Assembly: GCA_030145245.1 (NCBI GenBank)
Contig: JAQYWC010000071.1
Span: forward strand, 1 to 64,000
Direction: 5' to 3'
Length of the DNA: 64,000 nt
DNA from: Desulfobacterium sp.
Lineage (GTDB): Bacteria; Desulfobacterota; Desulfobacteria; Desulfobacterales; Desulfobacteraceae
The position numbers and the translations under genes are program-made. The first letter of the stretch is position 1, and every line of letters begins with the position of its first letter. Of this stretch, positions 34,861-44,807 are shown piece by piece. The notes below the pieces were generated by a model, which was not told the origin of the DNA, did not search any database, and saw nothing but the letters and a program-made list of their open reading frames with translations.

Positions 34861-35216
34861 GGGGCCACCTCTTCCGTCGGGGCTTCACCCGGTTCCATGA
34901 CCCCGGAACTGATGGTGTAGATCTCCTCCACAGGGCTGACAAAGATCTTGCCGTCTCCAAATGCACCCTTTTCACTGGTCTTGGCCGTTTTCATGATGAT
35001 ATTGAGGACAAACTCCCTGGCCTTTTCATCCACCACGGTGATGAGCATCTCCTTGGGAATCTCATCGTAGGTGATCTCGCCGATCTTAATACCCCTCTGC
35101 TTTCCCCGGCCTGCAACGCCCATGCGGGTGACGGCGGGAAATCCTGCTTCCATAAGGGCGGCCATGACATCATGGGTTTTTTCCGGTCTGATAATTGATC
35201 TGATCATTATTTTCAT
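34857..35216 (-). CDS. nifI1: Nitrogenase-regulating PII-like protein NifI1
   Basis: A 119-aa GlnB-family protein directly after nifH. It begins MKIMIRSIIRPEKTHDVMAAL and contains GRGKQRGIKIG and GDGKIFVSPVEEIYTI, typical PII nucleotide-binding segments. It forms the hetero-oligomeric switch with NifI2. The four-base overlap with nifI2 ensures balanced synthesis. Confidence 0.93.
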   Translation of the reverse strand: MKIMIRSIIRPEKTHDVMAALMEAGFPAVTRMGVAGRGKQRGIKIGEITYDEIPKEMLITVVDEKAREFVLNIIMKTAKTSEKGAFGDGKIFVSPVEEIYTISSGVMEPGEAPTEEVAP

Positions 35217-35294
35217 TGTTCTTAACTCCCTTATTTAATGGCTTTAGCTGCTTAGCTCTGATTTTCGCGTTTTTTTGATTCCGGCTTGTCCGGG

Positions 35295-36206
<912 letters not shown>

Positions 36207-36348
36207 TCAAAAAAAACCTTCCTATCACTTAACCTCCTGATATATTAGTATATTCTTGAAACGTTTTCGATTGACCGCCCTTAAAGCCCCATTAAACATC
36301 AAGATAACTATTACATTTCTGCAATATTGCCATTCACCTACACCAAAA

Positions 36349-36388
36349 TTGTAATTTCCTTAATCAAGCAATCCGAATTTGTAATTTC
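36349..36388. promoter_or_regulatory. Direct repeats TTGTAATTTC upstream of the nif promoter
   Basis: Identical ten-base copies at 36349-36358 and 36379-36388, exactly 30 bp apart (close to three helical turns), 150-190 bp upstream of the -24/-12 element. The spacing suits an upstream activator. They do not match the NifA site TGT-N10-ACA. Confidence 0.4.
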
Positions 36389-36849
36389 TAAAGTTTCAGG
36401 GTAAGACAGGCAAGATTTGTCCGCTGCCATCCCTGGCGATTGTAGAAGGTCAGCGCAGGCGTGTTGTTTTTATCAGCCAGGAGCTGGAGATGATCTATGC
36501 CTCTTTTCCGGGCCCAATGGGATATTTCCGTCAAAAGCTGTTCCCCGACCCCCCTGCCCCGGTGACCCGCATTAACGATCAGATCCTCAAGAACGCCGGA
36601 GATGCTTCCATTTGAGGTGGATATCCGCGTCTGGATGGTGCACATGCCCACAATTTTGTTACCGTGCAAGGCGACCTTGACGGCCCTGTGTTTGCCGCAC
36701 CCCTCCAGCATCAAGAGCAACCCTTTGCGCTGCTTTTCTGCATTAAAAGTAAAATCTTCTTCCATTGCAAAAAGCTGTTCCAGAAGATCCACAAGGCCAT
36801 CAATATCCTGAACCCTGCCGTTTCTTATAAGGTGTGTGTCATTTTCCAT
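36388..36849 (-). CDS. GNAT-family N-acetyltransferase
   Basis: A 153-aa acetyltransferase; start at 36849 set by AGGAG nine bases upstream. The acetyl-CoA site is visible as LEDLIVNAGHRGRGVGEQLLTEI, followed by LLADKNNTPALTFYNRQGWQRT. The substrate is unknown. It lies upstream of nifH on the same strand, and divergent from draT, so it sits inside the nitrogenase island. Confidence 0.88.
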   Translation of the reverse strand: MENDTHLIRNGRVQDIDGLVDLLEQLFAMEEDFTFNAEKQRKGLLLMLEGCGKHRAVKVALHGNKIVGMCTIQTRISTSNGSISGVLEDLIVNAGHRGRGVGEQLLTEISHWARKRGIDHLQLLADKNNTPALTFYNRQGWQRTNLACLTLKL

Positions 36850-37024
36850 GTTGATTTCTCCTGTTAATGATTGGGGGTTCACAAGGACCCCTTTTGTAAA
36901 AAATAAGGTTTTTATCCATGGGAAAAGCAAAGCCCGTACCAGAATCGGTAATGTCTGGTCAGGTTGTTGCATATGAACAGGTTTATTTTATTTTTTTAAG
37001 ATCTAACGTCGGCAATGGAAGGCG

Positions 37025-37918
37025 ATGAAGGAATTAGACGTTCAAAGGGAGAAAAACCATACAGTGAAAAAGACCACGACCCCCGGCTGTTTAAAAACAC
37101 AACCAAAGGCAAAACCCAAAGAGACCATTTCCGATTGTCAATTCAGCCTGTGCAGTGTACCGCCGTGGATCATTGGTTCCCGTGGTTTCAATGACAGCCC
37201 AACACCCCTGAGGATCCATGGGGTCCGGACCACCCATTCCCATTTTTTCAGCCAGCTGGATCATTTGTCAACCTGGGAGGAAAGGGCCGGGATATTTCAG
37301 GATTACATGGAGGTTGCCTTTCATCTTCACCAATGGCGAAAACCGGATGACCCGGACGGGCAGATCCGTCTGAAACACAGTTACCTCCGGTTTCTCAGGG
37401 GCTGGTTGTTTAATGCCGGCTCGGTTGAAGGTGCGGTGATGAAGGGATGGGTGGAAAGCAGAATGGGGCTGCCGCCCACCTGGCATCGCGGTCATATACA
37501 GGGGAAAGACAGCAAGGCATACCTTGCCTACCTGAAGGACCGCATGGGTGGGGCAGCCCGGACCAATGCCATTTTCTCCCAACTGGATCTTCTCTATGAG
37601 TTTGTTCAGTACGAGTTGGAACGCCGTGATCCCAGTATCACCCACATCACGCTTTTCAGGGGGATTTACGATTTTGCTGAACATGAAATCCTTGCCCGGA
37701 AGGACAACCGGCGCGCCGTGGTCAGGCTCAACAACCTGAATTCGTTTACCCATGATTTTGAGCGGGCCTGGGAGTTCGGCACCTTTGTTTTCGAAGTAAA
37801 GGTGCCTGTTTCAAAGATCTTTTTTGATGGTTCTTTTCTCCATGCAGGTATTCTAAAGGGAGAAGAGGAGGTTCTGGTCATTGGGGGGGAGTATGATATC
37901 ACCAGGCGTCTGGTATAA
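37025..37918 (+). CDS. draT: NAD+-dinitrogen-reductase ADP-ribosyltransferase
   Basis: Transfers ADP-ribose from NAD+ to an Arg of NifH, switching nitrogenase off. The body matches DraT: SFQ-type start followed by WIIGSRGFNDSPTPLRIHGV, then HSYLRFLRGWLFNAGSVEGAVMKGWVESRMGLPPTWH, and ITLFRGIYDFAEHE with VRLNNLNSFTHDFERAWEFG. Total 297 aa; the first 40 residues are low-complexity and not conserved-looking, so the true start could be a GTG near 37064. draG follows 17 bases later. Confidence 0.93.
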   Translation: MKELDVQREKNHTVKKTTTPGCLKTQPKAKPKETISDCQFSLCSVPPWIIGSRGFNDSPTPLRIHGVRTTHSHFFSQLDHLSTWEERAGIFQDYMEVAFHLHQWRKPDDPDGQIRLKHSYLRFLRGWLFNAGSVEGAVMKGWVESRMGLPPTWHRGHIQGKDSKAYLAYLKDRMGGAARTNAIFSQLDLLYEFVQYELERRDPSITHITLFRGIYDFAEHEILARKDNRRAVVRLNNLNSFTHDFERAWEFGTFVFEVKVPVSKIFFDGSFLHAGILKGEEEVLVIGGEYDITRRLV

Positions 37919-37935
37919 AAAAAGGAACGGGGACA

Positions 37936-38865
37936 TTGATGAAAAACAATCAGCAAGCTGACTGGAAGGAAATTGAAGACAAGGCGAAAGCTGCATTTAT
38001 CGGCGTTGCCCTGGGGGATGCCCTGGGGGCCACCACCGAATTCATGACCCCCCGGGAAATCAAGGTTCAATTCGGTGTGCACAACCAGATTATCGGGAAA
38101 GGATGGCTTTATCTCAAGCCCGGTCAGGTGACCGACGATACCGAGATGTCCGTCTGGATGGGCCGGGCCATTCGAAATTCCAAAGGGTGGCATCTGTCAG
38201 CCATTGCAGACGCTTTTGCCGGCTGGATGAAAAGCCGGCCGGTTGATATCGGTTCCACCTGTGCCAGGGGGATCAGGAACTACATTGTTCACCACAGCCT
38301 TGAAGTCCGGCCAAGCCGCTGGGATGCGGGCAACGGCGCTTTGATGCGCATGGTTCCGGTTGCCCTTTACACCCTGGGAGATGAGGAATGCCTTGGCAAA
38401 TATGCGGTGGAACAGGCACACCTTACCCATAATAACCCCCTTTCCGATGCTGCATGTATCTTTTGGGGCCGCCTGGTTCACAGGGCTGTTATGGGGGCCA
38501 CCCTTGACCAGCTTCGCATCCTTGCCGACGATTTTGTGGCCGGACACCCGGAGTTTGGGTATCACCCCTATCCGGGAAACAGTTCCGCCTATGTTGTGGA
38601 TACCGTGCAGACCGTGTTTCATTTTCTGTTCTCAACAACAACCTTTGAGGAATGCCTTATCAATACGGTGAACCAGGGGGGGGACGCCGACACCACCGGA
38701 GCCCTGGCCGGTATGCTGGCCGGGGCTCTTTACGGTGTCCGGGGGCTGCCGAAACGCTGGGTCAAGCGCCTGGATCCCAAGGTTTATGCCGAGGTTCCCG
38801 GGCTGGCTGAATACCTTGTGAACAACTCTCCGATAGCTAAGACTTCAAAAAGAATTAATTGTTAA
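37936..38865 (+). CDS. draG: ADP-ribosyl-[dinitrogen reductase] hydrolase
   Basis: Removes ADP-ribose from NifH and restores activity (309 aa). Dinuclear-Mn ligand motifs are visible: GVALGDALGATTEFM, the VTDDTEMSVWM block (Thr-Asp-Asp) and C-terminal GGDADTTGALAGMLAGA. It is paired with draT in one plus-strand operon, divergent from the nif operon. Confidence 0.94.
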   Translation: MMKNNQQADWKEIEDKAKAAFIGVALGDALGATTEFMTPREIKVQFGVHNQIIGKGWLYLKPGQVTDDTEMSVWMGRAIRNSKGWHLSAIADAFAGWMKSRPVDIGSTCARGIRNYIVHHSLEVRPSRWDAGNGALMRMVPVALYTLGDEECLGKYAVEQAHLTHNNPLSDAACIFWGRLVHRAVMGATLDQLRILADDFVAGHPEFGYHPYPGNSSAYVVDTVQTVFHFLFSTTTFEECLINTVNQGGDADTTGALAGMLAGALYGVRGLPKRWVKRLDPKVYAEVPGLAEYLVNNSPIAKTSKRINC

Positions 38866-38989
38866 GCAAATTTCCCATGGGAATTTACAGGATAAGATGA
38901 TTTACGCCGGAGCTTCATGGCAACAGGCGTAAACCGCTGCGTGCTGTTTTTAAATATTTTATTCCATTTTCGTAACAAAAAAAACACCT

Positions 38990-39235
38990 TCAGAAACGGT
39001 TCACCAACTCCCACCACATTCGGATCCCATTGAATTCGTCATGGCGTTCCTTTGTCTGGGATTTGGCCACCTGGCTGCTCCATGCTTCAACAAACTCATC
39101 AGAATCGAATTTAAAACCATTTTCCCCAAGAAACATTTTAATTTCCTCACTGCTCCCGCACCGGTTCAGCCCTTTCCTGAGTTCCTGATTCACCGGAACA
39201 GCGTTAATAAATTTTTTGGCATCATGAACCGTCAT
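38990..39235 (-). CDS. Nif11-like leader-peptide family protein
   Basis: An 81-aa protein from the ATG at 39235, preceded by AAGGAG seven bases upstream; the longer open frame is not supported. The sequence TVHDAKKFINAVPVNQELRKGL...FLGENGFKFDSDEF fits the Nif11 domain, known from nif-associated ORFs and from N-terminal leaders of ribosomally made peptides. No Gly-Gly cleavage site or core peptide is evident and the C-terminus is EFNGIRMWWELVNRF. No modification enzyme is nearby, so a nitrogenase-linked role is likelier. Confidence 0.75.
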   Translation of the reverse strand: MTVHDAKKFINAVPVNQELRKGLNRCGSSEEIKMFLGENGFKFDSDEFVEAWSSQVAKSQTKERHDEFNGIRMWWELVNRF

Positions 39236-39476
39236 TGCACTCTCCTTTTTTTTAAATTTACTGATTTGTGCAGTGCAAGTATCGATCCAACCGGGGAAAC
39301 CTGACCCCACAGGGATGGATTGCTGCAGATAGGATACAAATCTTGAAAAATGAAAGCTGCAAACCCCATTAAGGCCGGACCGTTTTTACCGGATAAATCC
39401 CATGGCATCAATTTTCACGGTGTGATAGAATCTACGACCTAAATTAACCAAGAGGAAGAACCATAAAGAGAGTGAA

Positions 39477-40289
39477 ATGGACCACAGGATTCAGTGTTAC
39501 ATAATTATCATATTATCAATATATACCTCAGCTTATGGGGATGAGAAAACGGTTAGGATCGCAACCCTGGAAGATTATGCGCCCTTTTGCATGACCGTGG
39601 GAGAATTCAAAATCCACCAAACCATTCAACCCGGTAAGGATGCGGTCGGTTTTCAGGGTTACAGCTGGGATGTTATAAGACAGAGCTTTCATGAAATGGG
39701 ATATACCATTCATCTGTCTATTATTCCCTGGGTAAGGGGGATGACATATATCAAAAATGGACAAACAGACATTCTCTTCCCGGCGGGTAAAAACACCGGC
39801 CGGCAAAGGCTTTTTTATTATTCCGAGGAGCCTGTCAATGAAGTTAATTTTGTAGTTTATGTCCGGGCCGATGCCCCCATTAAATGGAAGGAACTGGAAT
39901 CATTGAAAGGACTGACCATTGGCGTTAAAAGAGGGTTCAGCTATGGGAACCAATGGAACGCCGCTGTGGGCATAAAAAAAAATAATGTAAATAAAATTTT
40001 GCAGGGTTTTCAAATGCTGAATGCCAAACGGTTGGATGGATTTATCGGCTACGAATATAATTGGGATTATGTTTTAAAACAGAACAACCTGAAACATAAC
40101 TATCGAAAAATTCCTTTGTTCAGTACTTCATCGGAATATCTGATCGCACTGAAAAAGAATCCGGACGGCAAAGACTTTTTGAAGGCCTTTGATACCGGCA
40201 AAAAAGACCTTATCAAAACCGGCCAATTAGAGCAGATCAAAAACAAATGGTTTAAGGCTGACTCCCCCCTCCCGGAACAACTGAAGTGA
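39477..40289 (+). CDS. Solitary extracellular solute-binding protein (family 3-like)
   Basis: A 270-aa exported protein: an N-terminal signal (about 1-21), then periplasmic-binding domain with VRIATLEDYAPFCM, GYSWDVIRQSFHEMGY and RQRLFYYSEEPV, typical of amino-acid-type SBP_bac_3. No permease or ATPase genes are adjacent, so it is either a sensor or works with remote partners. Codon use is AT-richer than its neighbours. Confidence 0.8.
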   Translation: MDHRIQCYIIIILSIYTSAYGDEKTVRIATLEDYAPFCMTVGEFKIHQTIQPGKDAVGFQGYSWDVIRQSFHEMGYTIHLSIIPWVRGMTYIKNGQTDILFPAGKNTGRQRLFYYSEEPVNEVNFVVYVRADAPIKWKELESLKGLTIGVKRGFSYGNQWNAAVGIKKNNVNKILQGFQMLNAKRLDGFIGYEYNWDYVLKQNNLKHNYRKIPLFSTSSEYLIALKKNPDGKDFLKAFDTGKKDLIKTGQLEQIKNKWFKADSPLPEQLK

Positions 40290-40379
40290 CCCCCAATCAA
40301 TTCGACGGATATTTTTATTGACAAAAGATTCAAACAAACGTAAAAAAACCACTTTCTAAAAATAGAAATGGCGTGTCGT

Positions 40380-40417
40380 TAAAAGAGGTTACTTTTGGAT
40401 TTCTTCCTCCTCTTTTA
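40380..40417 (+). terminator. Hairpin between binding-protein and MATE genes
   Basis: Nine-base arms TAAAAGAGG (40380-40388) and CCTCTTTTA (40409-40417), loop 20 bases. It could end the upstream transcript or act in the leader of the MATE gene. Confidence 0.3.
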
Positions 40418-40534
40418 GATTTATGGCAGCTCTTTCTCGAAGGGATCCTGATAAGAGCAATTATCGGGAGACCTGCACAATACCAATGCTCCTGATCGTT
40501 TTTTCCTTTGTATTTTTTTCCATGGAGCATTGCA

Positions 40535-41854
40535 ATGCCACTTTATTTTCGTTCTTTAAGGGAAGTTTTTACCTTCGCACTCCCCATCATCGCAGGTCAA
40601 CTGGGCCAGATGCTTTTTGGTATCGGTGATATCATCGTTGCCGGTCACTACTCCACGGAGGTCCTCTCTGCCCTTGGAATCGCCACGGCTATATTTTCCC
40701 CGTATCTTTTGATTGGAACAGGGATTACCTTTGCCATAAGCCCTTTGAAAGCCCGGATGCTTGCGGAAGGAGAGGATGTGGGATCATTGCCGGCAACATC
40801 CCTTTTGCTTGCGCTGATCACAGGAACGATCCTGATGGGTTTGATTTTTGGTACAGGTATGTGTGTGGACCACATGGGGTTTGCCCCCGGTATTGGAAAA
40901 CTCGTATCCTCATATCTCATGATCTCTGCAGCATCCATCATACCTGTCATGATATTTCTGGTGCTGAAGGAGAATCTTCAGGCCCGTGAAAAGACACTGT
41001 TTGCAAACAGCCTTATTGTCTTTTTCAATCTGTTCAATCTCGTTGCAAATGTTTTTTTCATGTTCACATGGGAACTCGGCATAGATGGCGCCGCCCTGGC
41101 AACCGCATTATCGAGAACACTGATGGCTGTTTTTCTATATATCTATACTGCGAAAAAACTTAATTTCAAGTATGAGATCTCTTTTCAAATCATGGCGGAT
41201 TTTTACAAAAAAGGGATACCCATCGGCTTAAACGGACTTCTGGTGGGTCTTATTTTCTCCCTTGTCACCGTGCTTGTGGGCAAGATGTCAATCGTTGTTT
41301 CTGCGGCAAACAACATACTGATAAACATCACATCCTTTACGTATATGGTTCCCTACGCACTTGCCAGCGCCTCCTCGGTCAAGATAGGAAAAGAGTTCGG
41401 AAACAGGAATTTCAAAAAGATCAACGCCTATGCCCTTGCCACAGTATCCCTGGGTCTCTTGTCCGCATCAGCCATGGGACTTCTGTTCCTTGTCATTCCG
41501 GGAAAAATAATATCCATTGCCACAGGGGATGCGGCTGTTATTGATTATGGGGTGACCCTACTTTTTTACGGGGCGATTTATCAGATTCCGGATTCAATCC
41601 AGGTAACCCTCCAGGGCTGCCTCCGCGGAATTGAAATAACGTTCAAGCCCATGGTTTACGGCTTTTCAGGCATATGGGCCTTGGGATTTCCAGTCGGCTG
41701 TTTCCTTGCTTATGAAAAAAACATGGGCGCTGCCGGTCTGTGGATGGGCATGGCAACCGGGTTGTCGGTCATGGCGTTTCTGAATTCCTTTCTGTTTATA
41801 AAAGTTGTCAAAAACTTTGACCGTATCAAGGGTAAGAGTTTGATCTTGAGGTGA
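40535..41854 (+). CDS. MATE-family efflux transporter
   Basis: A 439-aa inner-membrane exporter of the DinF/NorM type. The N-terminal FTFALPIIAGQLGQMLFGIGDIIVAGHYSTEVLSALGIATAI is the conserved first MATE repeat, and about twelve hydrophobic helices follow. The ATG at 40535 is preceded by GGAG; the open frame extends to a TTG at 40508. The drug or metabolite substrate cannot be deduced. Confidence 0.9.
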   Translation: MPLYFRSLREVFTFALPIIAGQLGQMLFGIGDIIVAGHYSTEVLSALGIATAIFSPYLLIGTGITFAISPLKARMLAEGEDVGSLPATSLLLALITGTILMGLIFGTGMCVDHMGFAPGIGKLVSSYLMISAASIIPVMIFLVLKENLQAREKTLFANSLIVFFNLFNLVANVFFMFTWELGIDGAALATALSRTLMAVFLYIYTAKKLNFKYEISFQIMADFYKKGIPIGLNGLLVGLIFSLVTVLVGKMSIVVSAANNILINITSFTYMVPYALASASSVKIGKEFGNRNFKKINAYALATVSLGLLSASAMGLLFLVIPGKIISIATGDAAVIDYGVTLLFYGAIYQIPDSIQVTLQGCLRGIEITFKPMVYGFSGIWALGFPVGCFLAYEKNMGAAGLWMGMATGLSVMAFLNSFLFIKVVKNFDRIKGKSLILR

Positions 41855-42208
41855 TATCCAGGTATTATGCACTCTGATGAGGTTTTTTTCCTGACTATTT
41901 TCTTACAGACAGACAACAGGTACCACAAAAGAGAACCTCTCCAATTCATCCTACATTTCAAATAGTTAAATCTTCAGTCGAGCCAAAAACAGACCCCATA
42001 ACCTGAGTCTTTAATAAAGAAGCATTGTCAATGCAGGGGATTTCAAAGTTGTCATATAAAAAACCCTTCAATGATCAGCATGATAGATCTTTGCACTCGA
42101 ATTGATGCCTGCTTCACCTATTACAATAAGAATTGGGCGCTATTCGTATGCGATGGGCTATAAGTATCTTTGGACACCATTCAGTAACTGTTTTAACAGG
42201 GGGGCACA
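41855..42208. other. Intergenic between MATE and split-Soret cytochrome genes
   Basis: About 350 bases. Contains copy C of the 63-nt element near its 3' end; otherwise nothing recognised. Confidence 0.6.
42096..42158 (+). repeat. 63-nt dispersed element, copy C (upstream of the cytochrome operon)
   Basis: Begins CTCGAATTGATGCCTGCTTC and ends TGCGATGGGC. It aligns without gaps to copies at 18645-18707 and 63008-63070 (both minus), agreeing with the latter at roughly 45 of 63 positions. It ends 50 nt before the start codon at 42209. TTGATG with a 17-base spacer to AATAAG could be a promoter. Confidence 0.7.
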
Positions 42209-43240
42209 ATGAAAATTTTCCATCGAAGGAGTTTTCTTAAAGGTCTTGCTGCTTTTCCAGGGGCGGCAATTTGCGGAATCGCAGGCGCAGGAAATGCAAA
42301 CGCGAATATTGCTGCACCTGAAACGGTTGAAGCACCCGCATTGCCCTGGGGATATAACGAACTTAATCCGGAGTATTTAAGAAAACTAGGGCATCTGGGT
42401 TACTATGGTTTTGAATGTGCCGGCGGTTCGTTCTGGGCCATAATAACCGCATTGAAAGAAACCATCGGTTATCCCTATACCCTGATACCGTTGCCGGCCA
42501 GAGAGGAGGTGCTCCATCACCTTAAAAACAAAAATTCGGGAAAACATCTTCAGGTGATGATGCAATTTGGTGTTGGAGGCGTTGCCAACTATGGCTCCTT
42601 GTGCGGAGCACCCAACGGAGCCTCCTCTGCAATTAATATTGCATTGCCCATGGCCGGTGTAAAGGAGATGGTTCCAAGGCTCATGAGATATTACGAAACA
42701 ACACCCTTCCCAAGCGACAAATCAAACGAATATGGCATTAAAAATGGGTTTTATCCGCCAAAGTACAAAAGCAGCAAATCATTGCCCCAATCAGCAAGCC
42801 ACTCGGTTTTATGCCATGTAAGTGTTGGAAGCTGGTGTGAAAATGCCGGGTATGCCAGCGGTTCCAAAGAAAGATCCGAGAGATGTGCTAGACTAACAGG
42901 GGACATAACAGCAATGGCCGGCACTCTGTTAAACGCCCACATGAAAGGGGAACTCCATACGGTTTCCCCCATGAAAGTGTCCCAGGAAACGGCAGGTTGC
43001 AGAACATGTCATTCCAAGGGGAAAGAATACGAAACAGGGCAGTTTACAAGGGGCATGATGGAATGTGGCAGCTGCCATGACGACAGGCGGCCTCATTTGG
43101 GGGAAAACAAACTGAAAACCGTATACGGCGCAGATATTGGCACATGGTCAGGCGCTGCCGCCATCGGTACGGCGACGGGCATAGGCGCCCATGCGGTTAG
43201 CAGACGCTTTGGCAAGGGGGAACCGGACAATGAAGAATAA
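42209..43240 (+). CDS. Split-Soret-type dihaem cytochrome c, TAT-exported
   Basis: A 343-aa periplasmic cytochrome. The N-terminus has a twin-arginine signal (HRRSFLKG) and a hydrophobic stretch. The middle resembles the C_GCAxxG_C_C domain (FECAGGSFWAI, NYGSLCGAPNGASSA). Two c-haem sites, CRTCH and CGSCH, lie near residues 268 and 290. This layout matches split-Soret cytochrome c known from Desulfovibrio, where two haems per subunit stack at a dimer interface; its physiological role is not settled. It overlaps the following cytochrome b gene by 11 nt. Confidence 0.85.
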   Translation: MKIFHRRSFLKGLAAFPGAAICGIAGAGNANANIAAPETVEAPALPWGYNELNPEYLRKLGHLGYYGFECAGGSFWAIITALKETIGYPYTLIPLPAREEVLHHLKNKNSGKHLQVMMQFGVGGVANYGSLCGAPNGASSAINIALPMAGVKEMVPRLMRYYETTPFPSDKSNEYGIKNGFYPPKYKSSKSLPQSASHSVLCHVSVGSWCENAGYASGSKERSERCARLTGDITAMAGTLLNAHMKGELHTVSPMKVSQETAGCRTCHSKGKEYETGQFTRGMMECGSCHDDRRPHLGENKLKTVYGADIGTWSGAAAIGTATGIGAHAVSRRFGKGEPDNEE

Positions 43241-43892
43241 AACGATAACGGTCAAAAGACACAGCTCCCTTTACAGGGTTCTTCATTGGATGATGGTAAC
43301 CGAAATACTAATACTTCTATTGTCCGGATTGAACGTCAGCGAATACCTCCATTTTGCTTTTATAAGCAGGGGCGTTTCAAGGAACTTGCATATTGTTGCT
43401 GGGCTGGCCTGGATCAGTACAGCCACCTTCTTCCTTTATTACTTTATAATGAGCGGGGAATCCAGATGGTTTGGTTTTTCAAAAACAAGTCATGCATTTG
43501 ATTTCTTTGTTCATGAGGCCAAAAGTTACATTGAGGGAAAAAAAGTAAAAAGCCCGGTTGGATACTGCATGAAAAAGGAACAATATATTGAAAAAATCAT
43601 ACCCACTGCAATTCTGGCATGGTGGGGCTGGTTTGGCCTGTGGGCCGTAATGGCCTTTACGGGTCTTGGGATCCTGTTTCCAGAAAGCTTTTATACCATA
43701 AACACCTTATGCCATGCAATACTCCCGGCCTTCGGGAAAGCTCCCGCAGCGACGAGACTCATACATATGGTTGCAGCCATGGTCATTGTCATCTACATTT
43801 TTATCCATGCCTATGCGACCTGGACCTTCGGACTGATGGGTTCAATGATTTCCGGAACCCGAAAAGAACCTGTTGTTGACCCGGAAAGATAG
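43230..43892 (+). CDS. Membrane cytochrome b, formate-dehydrogenase-gamma-like
   Basis: A 220-aa four-helix cytochrome b of the b561/FdnI type. Likely haem ligands are His in YRVLHWMMV, HIVAGL, and the C-terminal HAILPAF...HMVAAMVIVIYIFIHAY. Start at 43230, with GGGGG upstream. The 11-nt overlap with the split-Soret gene indicates that the two proteins form a quinone-linked electron-transfer unit; the direction of flow is unknown. Confidence 0.85.
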   Translation: MKNKTITVKRHSSLYRVLHWMMVTEILILLLSGLNVSEYLHFAFISRGVSRNLHIVAGLAWISTATFFLYYFIMSGESRWFGFSKTSHAFDFFVHEAKSYIEGKKVKSPVGYCMKKEQYIEKIIPTAILAWWGWFGLWAVMAFTGLGILFPESFYTINTLCHAILPAFGKAPAATRLIHMVAAMVIVIYIFIHAYATWTFGLMGSMISGTRKEPVVDPER

Positions 43893-43909
43893 GGAGGGCG
43901 TTAATCCAT

Positions 43910-44794
43910 TTACCAGCCAAGGGTGCGGGAGGATGTGAACACCCGCTCCTTTCCCGAGATCGGATCCATGAACGCCACCTGTTTGGAAAGCAGCTGGAGC
44001 GGGCGGTCCCAATCATCTTTCTGTTTGGGGAGAAGCCCGGGGTAGCACCGGTCGTTGACAATGGGGCAGCCCATGGCACTCAGGTGAAGGCGGAGCTGGT
44101 GCTTTTTACCGGTTTCGGGGAAGAGCCGGAAACGGGCCCTGTTGCCCCGGGTTTCCAGAAGTTTCACCCGGGTTACGGCATTGGGATTGCCCGGTACGAT
44201 CCTGTTCCTGAACCAGGGCTCGCCCCTGACAATGCGGTTTTCCATGCGTCCGGGAACGGTAACGGCAGTTTCTGGCCAGAGGGTCACGGCTTCATAGGTC
44301 TTCTTTACCTTGCGGTCCATGAAGAGGCTCTGGAAGAGTCCCCGGGTTTCCGGCTGAACGGAAAAGAGGACAAGGCCTGCGGTTTCCCGGTCGATGCGGT
44401 TAATTGGAACAAGCTCAGGGTTGCAGGTGTGTTGTTTCAGGCGGTTCAGCAGGGTCTCGTTAACATAGGGGCCGGAGGGAACCACCGGCAGGAAATGGGG
44501 CTTGCACGCCACAAGAAGGTGGTCGTCCAGGAAAAGGATCTTCTCCTGGAACGGAACCACCGGCTCAATCTCAACCTCCCGATAGTAATGAACCCTTGAC
44601 CCGGCAAGGTAAGGGGTCTCCAGGGTGACAGGGCTGCCATCTTCGGTGGTGACAAGTTTTTTGCGAATCCGACCTGCCCAGACCTCCCTGCCAATGCGGG
44701 GAAATCTGTGGTCGAGGAAATCAAGGATTCCGGCAAACCCCTGGGGATTCTCCCTGGGAAGGGTTACCGTGGATGCAGAGGCTGAGATTGACAT
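43910..44794 (-). CDS. RluA/RluD-family pseudouridine synthase
   Basis: A 294-aa RNA pseudouridine synthase. The catalytic region is INRIDRETAGLVLFS, with Asp as nucleophile; HQLRLHLSAMGCPIVNDRCY is the conserved C-terminal motif. A short N-terminal region could be a degenerate S4 domain. The target RNA site cannot be deduced. Convergent with the cytochrome operon (17-nt gap). Confidence 0.92.
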   Translation of the reverse strand: MSISASASTVTLPRENPQGFAGILDFLDHRFPRIGREVWAGRIRKKLVTTEDGSPVTLETPYLAGSRVHYYREVEIEPVVPFQEKILFLDDHLLVACKPHFLPVVPSGPYVNETLLNRLKQHTCNPELVPINRIDRETAGLVLFSVQPETRGLFQSLFMDRKVKKTYEAVTLWPETAVTVPGRMENRIVRGEPWFRNRIVPGNPNAVTRVKLLETRGNRARFRLFPETGKKHQLRLHLSAMGCPIVNDRCYPGLLPKQKDDWDRPLQLLSKQVAFMDPISGKERVFTSSRTLGW

Positions 44795-44807
44795 TTATCG
44801 CCCTATC

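Noticed and set aside
36321-36336. TGGCAATATTGC-like sequence on the minus strand as a second sigma-54 promoter
   Set aside because: Only seven bases lie between the GG and GC dinucleotides; ten are required.
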